Of a stretch of 64,000 nucleotides of DNA, positions 36,197 through 46,601 are shown piece after piece. The stretch is from positions 1 through 64,000 of the forward strand of contig JAIELG010000008.1 in NCBI GenBank assembly GCA_019753155.1, written 5' to 3'. The stretch is from Burkholderiales bacterium (GTDB lineage: Bacteria > Pseudomonadota > Gammaproteobacteria > Burkholderiales > JABEVD01). Under the pieces are notes generated by a model that made no database searches, had not been told where the DNA came from, and saw only the letters and a program-made list of their open reading frames with translations. A program made the translations under genes and the position numbers. The first letter of the stretch is position 1; each line of letters opens with the position of its first letter.

Positions 36197-39012
36197 TGAC
36201 ATGCCTCGCATTCGGGATTGTCTATGGAGCAGAATTTCGTCTCCTCCGCCTCGATCTTCACCGCATTGAGCGAACCGGCGCTTGTCGTCGATTTCTCGGC
36301 GGAAGTCGCCCCCAGCGTGCGTAGGTAATACGTGGTCTTGAGTCCCCGCACCCATGCGAGTTTATAGGTCTCGTCCAGCTTTCTCCCCGAAGCCCCCGCC
36401 ATGTAGATGTTGAGCGACTGCCCCTGGTCTATCCATTTCTGGCGGCGCGAAGCGGCTTCGACCAGCCACACGGGTTCGACTTCGAATGCGGTCGCGTAAA
36501 GATTCCTGATGTCCTGCGGAATCCTGTCTATTTTCGAGAGGCTGCCGTCAAAATACTTGAGGTCCGCGATCATGACTTCGTCCCACAGCCCGAGCGCTTT
36601 CAAATCCCTCACCAGAATCTCGTTGGTGATGGTGAATTCGCCCGAAAGGTTGGATTTCACGTAAACGTTCTGGTAGGTGGGCTCGATGCTCGCCGAAACC
36701 CCCACGATGTTGGAGATCGTCGCAGTCGGAGCGATCGCTATGCAGTTCGAGTTCCTCATGCCGTATTGTGCGATCCTTGCGCGCAATGCATCCCAGTCGA
36801 GCGTCGACGAAGCATCGACTTCCACATGGCCGCCGCGCTCCTCATTCAGCAGCTTGAGCGAATCCTGGGGCAGTATGCCGCGATCCCACAGACTGCCCTT
36901 GAAAGTGCTGTAGCGACCGCGCTCCTCGGCAAGCTCCGTGGAAGCCCAGTAAGCGCAGTAAGCCACCGCTTCCATGGAACGATCGGCGAATTCGATCGCG
37001 GCATCCGATGCATAGGGAATCCTCAAACTGTGCAGGCAATCCTGGAAACCCATGATGCCGAGTCCCACCGGGCGATGCTTGAGATTCGCGTTCCGCGCTT
37101 TCTTGACCGCGTAATAATTGATGTCGATCACGTTGTCCAGCATGCGCATCGCGGTGGAAATCGTCTTTCTCAGCTTGTCGAAATCGATCCCGCCATTCGG
37201 GCCGATATGCGCCGCAAGGTTGACCGAACCGAGATTGCACACGGCGATCTCGTCTTCGCTCGTGTTGAGCATGATCTCCGTGCAGAGGTTCGAACTGTGG
37301 ACCACCCCTACATGCTGCTGCGGAGAGCGGATATTGCAGGCATCCTTGAAGGTGATCCAGGGATGTCCGGTCTCGAAGAGCATGGTCAGCATCCTGCGCC
37401 AAAGCTGCTGCGCGGGGATTTTCTTGAATAACCTGATCCGCCCCTGCGCCGCGTCTTCTTCATAGGCGACATAGGCCTGCTCGAAAGCGCGCCCGAACTT
37501 GTCGTGCAGATCGGGTACGTCGGACGGGGAAAACAGCGTCCATTCCCCGCCCTCCATCACGCGTCTCATGAAGAGGTCCGGAATCCAGTTCGCGGTATTC
37601 ATGTCGTGCGTGCGACGCCTGTCGTCCCCCGTGTTCTTACGCAATTCCAGGAATTCCTCTATGTCGAGATGCCAGGTTTCGAGGTAGGCGCAGACCGCAC
37701 CCTTGCGTTTGCCGCCCTGGTTGACCGCGACAGCCGTGTCATTCACCACCTTGAGGAAGGGCACCACGCCCTGGGATTTGCCGTTCGTGCCCTTGATGCG
37801 GGAGCCCATGGCCCGCACGCGGGTCCAGTCGTTGCCCAAGCCCCCGGCGAACTTGGAGAGCAGCGCATTTTCCTTGATTGCCTCGTAGATCGCATCGAGA
37901 TCATCGTTCACCGTGGTGAGATAACAGGAGGAAAGCTGGGAGCGCCTCGATCCGGAATTGAAGAGGGTCGGAGTGGAACTCATGAAATCAAAGCTCGAAA
38001 GGAGCTTGTAGAATTCGATTGCGCGCCCCTCGCGGTCGACCTCATTGATCGCAAGCCCCATCGCGACACGCATGAAGAAAGCCTGAGGAAGCTCGATGCG
38101 CGTATCCTGAATATGCAGGAAATACCGGTCATACAGGGTCTGCAGGCCGATATAGCGGAATTTGAGGTCGAGATCCGCATCGAGCGCGGCGCCAAGACGG
38201 GGAAGGTCGAACTGGAGCAGGCGCTCGTCGAGCAATTCGGCGCCCACCCCTTTCCTGACGAAATCAGGGAAATATTCGGCATAGCGTGCCTTCATCGCCT
38301 CCTGAGACACGTCCTCACCCAGCACTTCGCTCCTGATGGTGGAGAGCAGAAGGCGCGCCGTCACGAAATCGTAGGCAGGCTCCCTCTCGATCAGCACACG
38401 GGCGGAGAGGATGGCGGATTTGAGCACTTCGCCCATGGGCACGCCGTCGTACAAGTCCCTGAGGGTGGCTTCGGCGATGCAGGTGGAATCGACTTCCAGT
38501 CCATCGCAAGCGAACCCGATCATGCCGTTCAGATGTTCGATGTCGAGCGGAATCTTTCCACCCTTGCCATCGAGCGCATGGAGCGTATTACGGGAAGCGC
38601 CCGCGCCGCTCTTCGCGCGCTCCCTGGCGCGCTCTTCGCGATAGAGCACATAAGCCCGCGCCACGTCATGTTCCCCGGAACGCATCAGGGCAAGCTCGAC
38701 CTGATCCTGGATGTCCTCGATATGAAATGTCCCCCCGTTGGGTTGACGCCGCAATAATGCGCCCACGACATTATCAGTCAGTTGCGCGACAACTTCACGG
38801 ATGCGGGCGGACGCAGCACCCTGCCCGCCGTTGACCGCGATGAATGCCTTGGTTAGGGCAACCAGGATTTTGGACGGCTCGAAACCGACCACGGCGCCGT
38901 TGCGCCTGATGATCTTGTATTGCTCGTAACGGGAATGCTGAGGGTCCGGGTTTCCTGAAGGATGAGTCAGCGGCATGGACATTGAAGCGGGGATTCCTGT
39001 GGATAGCTGCAC
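36193..39012 (-). CDS. nrdA: Class Ia ribonucleotide reductase, alpha subunit
   Basis: The 939-residue subunit reduces ribonucleoside diphosphates. An N-terminal ATP-cone (IIRRNGAVVGFEPSKI near 34-49) indicates dATP feedback control. The active site includes QLSSCYLTTV, NLCTEIMLN (with the Cys-x-Glu pair) and CNLGSVNL; MRNSNCIAIAPTATISNIVG is the substrate loop. The redox tail ends in CEACQ. Start is GTG at 39012 with AGGAG eight bases upstream; ATG 38982 is an alternative. Two NrdR boxes lie upstream. Confidence 0.96.
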   Translation of the reverse strand: MQLSTGIPASMSMPLTHPSGNPDPQHSRYEQYKIIRRNGAVVGFEPSKILVALTKAFIAVNGGQGAASARIREVVAQLTDNVVGALLRRQPNGGTFHIEDIQDQVELALMRSGEHDVARAYVLYREERARERAKSGAGASRNTLHALDGKGGKIPLDIEHLNGMIGFACDGLEVDSTCIAEATLRDLYDGVPMGEVLKSAILSARVLIEREPAYDFVTARLLLSTIRSEVLGEDVSQEAMKARYAEYFPDFVRKGVGAELLDERLLQFDLPRLGAALDADLDLKFRYIGLQTLYDRYFLHIQDTRIELPQAFFMRVAMGLAINEVDREGRAIEFYKLLSSFDFMSSTPTLFNSGSRRSQLSSCYLTTVNDDLDAIYEAIKENALLSKFAGGLGNDWTRVRAMGSRIKGTNGKSQGVVPFLKVVNDTAVAVNQGGKRKGAVCAYLETWHLDIEEFLELRKNTGDDRRRTHDMNTANWIPDLFMRRVMEGGEWTLFSPSDVPDLHDKFGRAFEQAYVAYEEDAAQGRIRLFKKIPAQQLWRRMLTMLFETGHPWITFKDACNIRSPQQHVGVVHSSNLCTEIMLNTSEDEIAVCNLGSVNLAAHIGPNGGIDFDKLRKTISTAMRMLDNVIDINYYAVKKARNANLKHRPVGLGIMGFQDCLHSLRIPYASDAAIEFADRSMEAVAYCAYWASTELAEERGRYSTFKGSLWDRGILPQDSLKLLNEERGGHVEVDASSTLDWDALRARIAQYGMRNSNCIAIAPTATISNIVGVSASIEPTYQNVYVKSNLSGEFTITNEILVRDLKALGLWDEVMIADLKYFDGSLSKIDRIPQDIRNLYATAFEVEPVWLVEAASRRQKWIDQGQSLNIYMAGASGRKLDETYKLAWVRGLKTTYYLRTLGATSAEKSTTSAGSLNAVKIEAEETKFCSIDNPECEACQ

Positions 39013-39065
39013 GGCAACATCTCCTGTTTTATTTGATTTTAAATATTATTTTAATGCGGCGCAAA

Positions 39066-39146
39066 ACACTATATGTAGTGTTTTACCAGCAAATAAAAAC
39101 TAATTCTAGTAGCTTATCCGGCAAAGCGCAACACTATTTTTATGAC
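39066..39146 (-). promoter_or_regulatory. nrdA promoter flanked by two NrdR boxes
   Basis: On the minus strand, -35 TTGCGC (39131-39126), 17 bases, -10 TAGAAT (39108-39103). The box at 39066-39081 (ACACTATATGTAGTGT) is near-perfect and lies just past the expected start; a weaker box at 39131-39146 (ACACTATTTTTATGAC) touches the -35. NrdR would repress when (d)ATP is plentiful. nrdR is not in the window. Confidence 0.85.
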
Positions 39147-39164
39147 AAAAAAAGGGGGGCAAAA

Positions 39165-39722
39165 TCAAGAAGATAGAGACCAATCCCCGAAGCTGTTCCT
39201 GTACCTGTCCCAATCGAAAAAAGGCCCCGGGTCCGTCTTCCTGCCGGGGGCGATGTCCGAATGTCCGGCGGCTGCGCAGCGAGGGTATTTTTCGAGTATG
39301 GCGCGCGTCAGCATCCCGAGCGTCTCATACTGTTCATCGTCAAAGGACGAAAAATCCGTCCCTTCGAGTTCTATCCCGATCGAAAAATCGTTGCATTTCT
39401 CGCGTCCGCGCCAGTTCGATACCCCGGCATGCCAGGCGCGCCTGACTACGGGCACGAACTGGACGATCACGCCAGTCCTCCTGATGAAAAAATGGCTCGA
39501 AACCCTAAGGCCGGAGAGGGCACCGTAATAGGGATGCGCAGCCTCATCCAGGGTGTTGGTGAAAAGCTCGATCACCCCGCCTCCGCCGAACTCCCCCGGC
39601 GGCAGGCTGATATTGTGGATGACGATGAGATCCACCTCCATTCCGGCAGGGCGCTCGTCGCAATTCGGAGAAGGAATGAAGTGCGCGCCATGCAGGATGC
39701 CCGCTTCGTCCAGAGCCGTCAC
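39165..39722 (-). CDS. ampD: 1,6-anhydro-N-acetylmuramyl-L-alanine amidase AmpD
   Basis: The 185-residue cytosolic zinc amidase cleaves the peptide from anhydro-muropeptides in cell-wall recycling. Zinc ligands are in LIVIHNISLPPG, WHAGVSNWRGREKCNDFSIGIELEG and GHSDIAPGRKTDPGP. The start is GTG at 39722, overlapping the pilR stop (GTGA); a longer frame upstream lies within pilR. The pilS-pilR-ampD order is common in betaproteobacteria. Confidence 0.93.
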   Translation of the reverse strand: MTALDEAGILHGAHFIPSPNCDERPAGMEVDLIVIHNISLPPGEFGGGGVIELFTNTLDEAAHPYYGALSGLRVSSHFFIRRTGVIVQFVPVVRRAWHAGVSNWRGREKCNDFSIGIELEGTDFSSFDDEQYETLGMLTRAILEKYPRCAAAGHSDIAPGRKTDPGPFFDWDRYRNSFGDWSLSS

Positions 39723-41044
39723 TTGATCCCCAGCCTGTCCATGCGGTAGCGCAGCGCCCTGAACGTCACGCCCAGAAGTTTTGCCGCAGCGGTGCGATTG
39801 AAGCGGGTCTTGCCAAGTGCATCCAGAATCGCCTCCCGCTCGATCCTGTCGAGATAATCCTGCAACGGGAGCTCTCCCTGGAGAGAGGAGGACTCCCCTG
39901 CACCCGGCTCGAGCTGAAGATCGTCGGGGGTAATCAGGTTTTCCGAGCACAAGGCGGCTGCGCGCTCCAGAATGTTCTCGAGCTCGCGCACGTTTCCGGG
40001 AAAACCGTATTGCGACAGGGCGGAAAGTGCCTCAGCGCTGATTTCGCAACGGTTCATGCCCTGATTGATGCGATCGAGCAGCGCATGCGCGAGCAGCGGG
40101 ATATCCTCGCGCATCTCCCGCAACGGCGGCATTCTCAACGCGATCACATTGAGCCGGTAATACAGATCGTGCCTCAGGCGCCCCTTCTCCACGCATTCGG
40201 AAAGGCTTTGATGGGTGGCGGAAATGATGCGCACGTTCACCGCTTCTTCCTGCGATGAACCGAGCTTCCTCACCTTCTTTTCCTGAATGGCGCGCAGCAG
40301 CTTGACCTGCATCAGAAGCGGCAAATCCGCCACTTCGTCGAGGAACAGGGTGCCGCCGTCCGCTGCCTGGAAAAAACCGTCCTGATCCTGATCGGCCCCG
40401 GTAAACGCGCCCTTTCTGTAGCCGAAGAACTCGCTCTCCATGAGGTTCTCCGGAATGGCGCCGCAATTGACAGCAACGAAAGGTTTGTCGCGTCTTGCGC
40501 TCATCTCGTGGATCGATCTTGCTGCGCGCTCCTTCCCGCTCCCGGACTCCCCCCTGATGTAAACGGGAGCCTGGCTGCGCGCAAGCTTCTCTATCATTTC
40601 CCTCACCTGCACCATGGCAGGAGAGTTTCCAAGCAAGCCCCCAGGCTCGAATGCGGCAGACTTGGGCAGGGTCAAAGCGGACTTGACGAGCGAGCGCAAT
40701 TGCTCGAGAGAAACGGGTTTGGCAAGATAATCGAACGCGCCCGCCTTGAGCGCGGCGATCGCATTGTCGAGGCTGCCGTGAGCGGTGATGACGGCAACAG
40801 GCAGCGAAGGGTAGTGCTTTGCAATATGCTCGACAAGCTCGAGCCCTTCCCCGTCGGGCAGGCGCATATCCGTCAGGCAAAGATCGTAATGGTGCCTGCC
40901 CAGCAAATCGAGCGCACCCTTGACGCTTTTCGCGCGCGAAACCTCCAGCCCCATCCGGAACAGGGCAAGCTCCAGAAGTTCGAGTATATCCGGCTCGTCA
41001 TCGACGATCAGCACGCCGCCGCCGGCCTCCTTCCTTTTACTCAC
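39719..41044 (-). CDS. pilR: Sigma54-dependent response regulator PilR
   Basis: The 441-residue protein has a receiver domain (VLIVDDEPDILELL, phospho-acceptor Asp in LCLTDMRLPDG, Lys in YLAKPVS), an AAA+ domain (GESGSGKE, GAFTGA, GGTLFLDEVADLP) and a Fis-type helix-turn-helix (NRTAAAKLLGVTFRALRYRM). PilR activates pilA from sigma54 promoters. GTG 41044 overlaps pilS by 8 bases and opens the receiver domain. Assignment to PilR over other NtrC-family members rests on the PilS-like partner; pilus genes are not in the window. Confidence 0.9.
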   Translation of the reverse strand: MSKRKEAGGGVLIVDDEPDILELLELALFRMGLEVSRAKSVKGALDLLGRHHYDLCLTDMRLPDGEGLELVEHIAKHYPSLPVAVITAHGSLDNAIAALKAGAFDYLAKPVSLEQLRSLVKSALTLPKSAAFEPGGLLGNSPAMVQVREMIEKLARSQAPVYIRGESGSGKERAARSIHEMSARRDKPFVAVNCGAIPENLMESEFFGYRKGAFTGADQDQDGFFQAADGGTLFLDEVADLPLLMQVKLLRAIQEKKVRKLGSSQEEAVNVRIISATHQSLSECVEKGRLRHDLYYRLNVIALRMPPLREMREDIPLLAHALLDRINQGMNRCEISAEALSALSQYGFPGNVRELENILERAAALCSENLITPDDLQLEPGAGESSSLQGELPLQDYLDRIEREAILDALGKTRFNRTAAAKLLGVTFRALRYRMDRLGIK

Positions 41045-42638
41045 TCCCCTCTCCCTTGCATCTGATTCTGAAATGACCGCCTTCCCTGTCATCGATATAA
41101 TCCAGCGCGGCATCGTTGACTTCGGAGATTTCGCGCGCGATATAAAGCCCGAGTCCGGTTCCGCCTTCGGAAGTCGTGAAGAAAGGCTCGAACAACTGCG
41201 CACGCAAAGGCTCCGGAACACCGCGGCCATCGTCCATGATATCAACTTCCACGACATCCGGCTTAACCCCGTCGCCGACGCTGATGCAAATACTCCCCTT
41301 GCCCTTTTTCGAATGATGCCAGGCATTGCGGCAAAGATTCCACATCACCTGATTCAAATGGCTCTTGTCGAAAACGAGACACCGCCCGGCGCACATCTCG
41401 AGCGAAAAGCATTCGCGCGGCACCTTGTGTATCTGGCAGAATTGCTCCAGGAAAGCCGGAAAGAACTCATCCGGGCTGAAAATTTCGGTATTGGCCCTGT
41501 CTTTGCGGTTGAAACGCAATATATCCTGGATCATGTTGTCGAGCCGCTTCGAATTGTCCAGGATGATGCTCAGCAGCCTGGACTGCACGGGCTCATGATT
41601 CGCATCTTCGAGCAGCAACTCGGCCGCGTAGGTGATGGAGGAAAGCGGATTCCTGATTTCATGCGCAATATTGGCGGTCAGCCTGCCAAGGGCCGCAAGC
41701 TTGATTTGTCTCGCCTGATTCTGAATCCTGTCCCAATCCTCCAGAAATATGACAGAACCGCTCTCGTCGACGGGGACGAAACGCACGCGGATTTTCCTTC
41801 CCCGGGCGGATGCAAGCTGGTCCCCATTTTCGAGGCGCCCGTCCAGCCAGCATTGCCAGAGAATGAAGAGATTGGGTGTCACCCTGGACAGAAGCGCCCC
41901 CAGGAGCGATTTCCCCTCGATGTCCAGGAGGCTTTCGGCCTGAAGATTCCAGCTCAGTATTCTCCCCTCGGCATCCACGACAAGAATCCCGTCCTGCAAG
42001 TCCTGGATCACCATATGGTTGATCTGCGCCATGCTGGCAAGATCGGCCCCGCGCCTCCTGGCAAGTTCGACGCTCTCCCGGCTCGACTGGGCCAGAACGC
42101 GCATCAAGCCTCCCATCGCAAAAAAGCCGATGGAAAGCATGCCGGCCTGCGCATACTGCGAGGTTCCTGTGTCCAGGTAAAACAGGTCATAGGAATGTTC
42201 GAGCAGAACCGAAAGGCTTGCCAGGGATGCGAAGAACAGCATCAGCCGTCCCTGCCGAATGAGTCCCGATGCCGCCAGCGAAACCAGTAGCAGGAGCCCG
42301 ATGCCGCTCTGTATGCCGCCGCTCGCATGCATCAGCATCACGACGAAAACGATGTCGAGACAGACCTGAAAAGCCAACTGGACATTGAAATCGGGCTTGC
42401 GCAAGGCTATCGGCACGATGAACCCCATGCCGAGCCCCAGGTAAGCCACGCTGCCTAAAAGAAAGAGGAGCGGATTGGTAATCCCGAAAACAAGTTTGTC
42501 GCCAAGAAAAAAAAAGACAAGCAGGAAAAGCCCGCCTAGAATGATGCGATAAATGTTAAAATAATTAAGTAGGCGCCAGAACAAATCGTCGTGATAGGCC
42601 TGACCATCCGGAACGACAAGCAGATTAACCAGGTTCAT
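41037..42638 (-). CDS. pilS: Sensor histidine kinase PilS
   Basis: The 533-residue kinase has six N-terminal membrane helices (residues about 30-190), a PAS domain (DLQDGILVVDAEGRILSWN), a HisKA helix with the phospho-histidine in LTANIAHEIRNPLSS, and an HATPase domain (NLCRNAWHHS, DDGRGVP, TSEGGTGLGL). This is the PilS layout, which senses pilin levels in the membrane. Start overlaps the PP0621-family gene (ATGA) and the stop overlaps pilR. Confidence 0.92.
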   Translation of the reverse strand: MNLVNLLVVPDGQAYHDDLFWRLLNYFNIYRIILGGLFLLVFFFLGDKLVFGITNPLLFLLGSVAYLGLGMGFIVPIALRKPDFNVQLAFQVCLDIVFVVMLMHASGGIQSGIGLLLLVSLAASGLIRQGRLMLFFASLASLSVLLEHSYDLFYLDTGTSQYAQAGMLSIGFFAMGGLMRVLAQSSRESVELARRRGADLASMAQINHMVIQDLQDGILVVDAEGRILSWNLQAESLLDIEGKSLLGALLSRVTPNLFILWQCWLDGRLENGDQLASARGRKIRVRFVPVDESGSVIFLEDWDRIQNQARQIKLAALGRLTANIAHEIRNPLSSITYAAELLLEDANHEPVQSRLLSIILDNSKRLDNMIQDILRFNRKDRANTEIFSPDEFFPAFLEQFCQIHKVPRECFSLEMCAGRCLVFDKSHLNQVMWNLCRNAWHHSKKGKGSICISVGDGVKPDVVEVDIMDDGRGVPEPLRAQLFEPFFTTSEGGTGLGLYIAREISEVNDAALDYIDDREGGHFRIRCKGEGSE

Positions 42639-42835
42639 TGCACATGCAATTGACGATGTTCATCGCAGCAGAAAAACAGACTGCCGGATGCGACGCTCTC
42701 GCTCCTTGGCTGGTAGAGGCCGCAATGGGCGCATCGGACCATGTCCTCTTCACGAGCCGATTGTTTCGGGGTACGATTCTTGACGAGGGAATAAGCGATA
42801 AAAATGATGACAGCCAGCAGAATGATTTTAGCCAT
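42635..42835 (-). CDS. PP0621-family small membrane protein
   Basis: This 66-residue protein has an N-terminal membrane helix (KIILLAVIIFIAYSLV, 3-18) followed by a zinc-ribbon-like segment with CAHCGLYQP and FFCCDEH. This matches the short PP0621-family proteins encoded just before pilS. Two cysteine pairs suggest metal binding. A start at 42835 fits; a longer in-frame ATG exists at 42879. It may aid PilS, but this is only from context. Confidence 0.8.
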   Translation of the reverse strand: MAKIILLAVIIFIAYSLVKNRTPKQSAREEDMVRCAHCGLYQPRSESVASGSLFFCCDEHRQLHVQ

Positions 42836-42949
42836 GGATCAACCATAACAAAGCGTCGCGGAAAAGGCAAGGCGCCCAAAAGAATCCACTAGAACATTCG
42901 ATTTCCGCCGAGGCACCATGACTATCCCCGGTCATTTCAAGATTCGACC

Positions 42950-45850
42950 ATGATTACGCAAGCAAATATCAGGGGCTGGTGGCGCTCATTGGGCATCCAG
43001 GTCAAGATGCATCTCTTGATACAGAGTTGCGTGCTCGTCATCCTGCTGATCGCGCAGCACTGGATTCTTGCCCATTTCGAAGACCAGGTGAGACAATCGA
43101 CGGAAAGCCGCGCCATCGAAGCTGCGGATGGCGTGATCAACGGCATGAACATGCTGATGCTGACGGGAAAAATCCAGGATCCCGCCAATCGCGTGCTGTT
43201 CATCAGAAAAATGGGAAGCTCGAAAGGGATATCCAGCCTCAGGATCATCCGCGCGGATCAGGTCAAAAGACAGTTCGGCACGGGGCTTCCCGAAGAGCAG
43301 GCGCAAGACGACATCGACCGTAAAGTCCTTGCATCGGGCAAAACCTATTTCGGCAAAATCGATCTTCGCCAGTCTTCGCTGCGGGTCGTCGTCCCCTTCA
43401 TCGTGAGCACAAACTTCCGGGGCACGAACTGCCTGATGTGCCATCACGTCGAGGTCGGAAGCGTAAACGGCGCCGCCAGCATCATCATGGATCTGTCCGA
43501 TGGGCAGGCTCAAATCGATCAGGTCAACACCTTCCTCTGGATCGGCCAGATCGGATTGCAGGCGACGCTCTTCGTCTTCATCGGACTTTTGCTGCGCTCC
43601 TTCACCGCCCCAGTCGGAACGCTGCAGGAAGTCATGAGCGCGATGCAGGCGGACGGCGACCTCTCCAGGCGCGTCGATATCGTCAGGGGCGACGAGATCG
43701 GACAAATCGCCGGCGCGTTCAATGCCCTCGCCGGCAGCCTCGAAGCCAGTGTGCGCCAGGTCAACGACTATTCCAGGATGGTTGCGGCCACGCTCAAGGA
43801 CCTTGGCGAAAGCGAGGGAAAGTTCAGGCAGCTTGCGGAAAACATCGACCAGATATTCTGGATGACCGATTTCGAGCGGAAAAAGCTGCTGTACGTCAGC
43901 CCTGCCTTCGAAAAAATATGGGGAACGAGCCGCGATGCGCTCGTCTCGCCCGATTCGCTCCTCGACGCCATCCATCCCGACGACAGGGTGCATGTCATAG
44001 CGGCCATCGGCGGGATGGCCGAGGGCAAATACGATGAAACCTACCGCATCATCAGAAAAGACGGCGAGATCAGGTGGGTGCGCGACAGGGCTTTCCCCGT
44101 AAAAGACGAGAAAGGGCATGTCATCAGGATTGCCGGCATCGTCGAGGACATCACCAGCCGGAAAGAAGTCGAGGAGCAGTTGAGGCTTTCCGCCCAGGTC
44201 TTCGTGAGCAGCCTGGAAGCCATCATGATCACCGACAGCCAGAACAACATCATCAAGATCAACAAGGCTTTCACGGATATCACGGGATATTCCGAAAGCG
44301 ACGTGGCAGGCCGGAATCCCCGCATCCTGAAGTCCGGCAGGCACAAGGCCAGCTTTTACCGCGTGATGTGGCAGATCCTGCTTTCCACCGGAAACTGGCA
44401 GGGCGAAATCTGGGACAGGAGGAAGAGCGGCGAAATCTATCCGAAATGGGTGTCCATCCATCTCGTCAAGAACGATTTGGGCGAGATCTCGAATTACATC
44501 GCGCTCTTCTCCGACATCACCGAGCGCAAGGCGTCTTTCGAGCGGATCAAGCGCCTTGCCCATTATGACGCCCTGACCAACCTGCCCAACCGATCGCTTC
44601 TGAACGAGCGGCTGGACTCCGCCATCGCCGCGGCAAAACGCAACGACAGGAAAGTCGCCGTACTCTTCCTCGATCTCGACCGGTTCAAGAACATCAACGA
44701 TTCACTCGGCCACTTTGCGGGAGATCTTCTGCTGCAGGCCGTGGCAAACAGGCTGAAGCGCTGCGTGCGCGGCATGGATACGGTAGCCCGCCTGGGAGGG
44801 GACGAATTCGTGATCATCCTGAATGGCATACACGAAGCAAACGATGCGGCCCATGTCGCCCAGAAAGTGCTGGAAATCATGCTTGACCCCGTCCCGATAG
44901 AAAACCAGGAAATCAGCACCACGCCGAGCATCGGAATCAGCATTTATCCCGAAGACGGACAGGATCACGCGACATTGATCAAGAATGCGGATGCCGCGAT
45001 GTACCATGCGAAAGATCTGGGACGGGGCAATTTCCAGTTCTTCACCGCGAACATGAACGCGAAGGCTTTCGAGCAGCTTTCCTTCGAAAACGACCTGAAA
45101 CAGGCTTTGAAGCGCGAGGAATTTCTCCTCTACTACCAGCCCCAGATCGACATGCAAAGCGGGAAGATCGTCGCAATGGAGGCGCTGCTGCGCTGGAAGC
45201 ATCCGGAGAGAGGGCTTGTTCCCCCCGATGCATTCATCCCGATTGCCGAAGAGTGCGGGGCGATCGTTGCCATCGGAGAATGGGTGATCCGGGCAGCCTG
45301 CATCCAGAACATGGCCTGGCAGCAGGCCGGACTTTCCAGCGTGCCGGTTGCCGTCAATCTTTCGGCCGTGCAGTTCCGCAAAAAAGACCTCGTCGCCACC
45401 ATCCGGCGAATTCTCGAAGAAACCGGGCTGCCCCCTTCCCTGCTCGAACTCGAAATGACGGAACGGATCATCATGGCAGATGCCGATTCGACCGTGGAGA
45501 CGCTGCTCGCCATCAAGGAAATGGGGCTGCTGCTGTCGATCGATGACTTCGGGACAGGATATTCCTCCCTCAGTTACCTGAAACGCTTCCAGGTCGACAA
45601 GCTGAAAATAGACCAATCCTTCGTGCAGGATATCGAGAGCAGCCGGGACAATGCAGCGATCGTCAAGACCATCATCGCCATGGGGCACAACCTGCGCCTG
45701 AAAGTGATTGCCGAAGGCGTGGAAACTTCCGAACAGATGGCCTTCCTCAAGGAACATGGCTGCGATGAAGCCCAGGGCTATCTTTTCAGCAGACCCCTGC
45801 CGGCCATTGAATTCGAAACCCTGTTGCGCAAAGAAATCCGAACGATATAA
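42950..45850 (+). CDS. Heme-c-type sensor PAS-PAS-GGDEF-EAL protein
   Basis: The 966-residue protein has a membrane helix (about 22-42), a periplasmic sensor with a c-type heme motif C161-LM-C164-H165, a second helix (195-217), HAMP, two PAS domains (about 285-410 and 415-535), GGDEF (about 540-700) and EAL (about 710-960). GGDEF is intact (RLGGDEF) with an RxxD inhibitory site five residues before it. EAL residues are intact ([24 protein letters not shown]). It can potentially both make and break c-di-GMP in response to a redox or gas signal at the heme. It is monocistronic, divergent from pilS. Confidence 0.93.
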   Translation: MITQANIRGWWRSLGIQVKMHLLIQSCVLVILLIAQHWILAHFEDQVRQSTESRAIEAADGVINGMNMLMLTGKIQDPANRVLFIRKMGSSKGISSLRIIRADQVKRQFGTGLPEEQAQDDIDRKVLASGKTYFGKIDLRQSSLRVVVPFIVSTNFRGTNCLMCHHVEVGSVNGAASIIMDLSDGQAQIDQVNTFLWIGQIGLQATLFVFIGLLLRSFTAPVGTLQEVMSAMQADGDLSRRVDIVRGDEIGQIAGAFNALAGSLEASVRQVNDYSRMVAATLKDLGESEGKFRQLAENIDQIFWMTDFERKKLLYVSPAFEKIWGTSRDALVSPDSLLDAIHPDDRVHVIAAIGGMAEGKYDETYRIIRKDGEIRWVRDRAFPVKDEKGHVIRIAGIVEDITSRKEVEEQLRLSAQVFVSSLEAIMITDSQNNIIKINKAFTDITGYSESDVAGRNPRILKSGRHKASFYRVMWQILLSTGNWQGEIWDRRKSGEIYPKWVSIHLVKNDLGEISNYIALFSDITERKASFERIKRLAHYDALTNLPNRSLLNERLDSAIAAAKRNDRKVAVLFLDLDRFKNINDSLGHFAGDLLLQAVANRLKRCVRGMDTVARLGGDEFVIILNGIHEANDAAHVAQKVLEIMLDPVPIENQEISTTPSIGISIYPEDGQDHATLIKNADAAMYHAKDLGRGNFQFFTANMNAKAFEQLSFENDLKQALKREEFLLYYQPQIDMQSGKIVAMEALLRWKHPERGLVPPDAFIPIAEECGAIVAIGEWVIRAACIQNMAWQQAGLSSVPVAVNLSAVQFRKKDLVATIRRILEETGLPPSLLELEMTERIIMADADSTVETLLAIKEMGLLLSIDDFGTGYSSLSYLKRFQVDKLKIDQSFVQDIESSRDNAAIVKTIIAMGHNLRLKVIAEGVETSEQMAFLKEHGCDEAQGYLFSRPLPAIEFETLLRKEIRTI

Positions 45851-45878
45851 TCGAACTCCCTTACCCCGGAGGCCAGTC

Positions 45879-46598
45879 ATGCGTCCAAGCAACAGAGCAG
45901 CCAACGAAATCCGCCAGATGAATATCACCCGCAATTACATCAGGCATGCGGACGGTTCGGTTTTGATCGAATCGGGCGACACGCGCGTGATTTGCACCGC
46001 ATCCATCGAAGAATCCGTCCCCTCCTTTCTCAAGGGGAAAAACCGCGGATGGTTGACCGCGGAATACGGCATGCTGCCTCGCTCGACGGGAAGCCGCATG
46101 CAGCGCGAGGCCGTCAGCGGAAAACAATCCGGAAGAACCCACGAAATCCAGCGCCTCATCGGAAGGAGCCTGCGCTCGGTGATCGACCTCGACATGCTGG
46201 GCGAGCGCACCGTCAAGATAGACTGCGACGTTATCCAGGCCGACGGGGGAACCCGGACCGCGAGCATCAGCGGCGCATTCGTCGCGCTCCACGATGCGGT
46301 CGATCGCCTCGTAAAAACCCATAAGCTTTCCGCTTCTCCCATCCGGGATTTCGTCGCGGCGACATCGGTCGGCATTTATCTCGGCAAACCCGTGCTCGAT
46401 CTCGACTATCTCGAAGACTCGGAATGCGACACCGACATGAATGTCGTGATGACGGGAAATGGCGGCCTGATCGAAGTCCAGGGTACGGCCGAAGGCGCGC
46501 CCTTCACGAGGGTGGAACTCGATGCGATGATTGATCTCGCATCGGACGGAATCCGGGAAATCATCGCACTGCAAAAAAAGGTTCTCAACCGGACTTAG
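45879..46598 (+). CDS. rph: Ribonuclease PH
   Basis: The 239-residue phosphorolytic 3'-5' exonuclease trims tRNA precursors. It starts [20 protein letters not shown] and has [44 protein letters not shown] and [19 protein letters not shown], all conserved. It lies 28 bases after the sensor gene with a GGAGG site and leads the rph-birA-coaX-SPOR run. Confidence 0.95.
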   Translation: MRPSNRAANEIRQMNITRNYIRHADGSVLIESGDTRVICTASIEESVPSFLKGKNRGWLTAEYGMLPRSTGSRMQREAVSGKQSGRTHEIQRLIGRSLRSVIDLDMLGERTVKIDCDVIQADGGTRTASISGAFVALHDAVDRLVKTHKLSASPIRDFVAATSVGIYLGKPVLDLDYLEDSECDTDMNVVMTGNGGLIEVQGTAEGAPFTRVELDAMIDLASDGIREIIALQKKVLNRT

Positions 46599-46601
46599 GC
46601 C

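Noticed and set aside
39098-39113. A possible third NrdR box midway between the two called
   Set aside because: The sequence matches the consensus too poorly and coincides with the -10 region.
42986-44563. A 525-codon minus-strand frame opposite the GGDEF/EAL gene
   Set aside because: The plus-strand gene has a full multi-domain match; the antisense product is low in recognisable structure.
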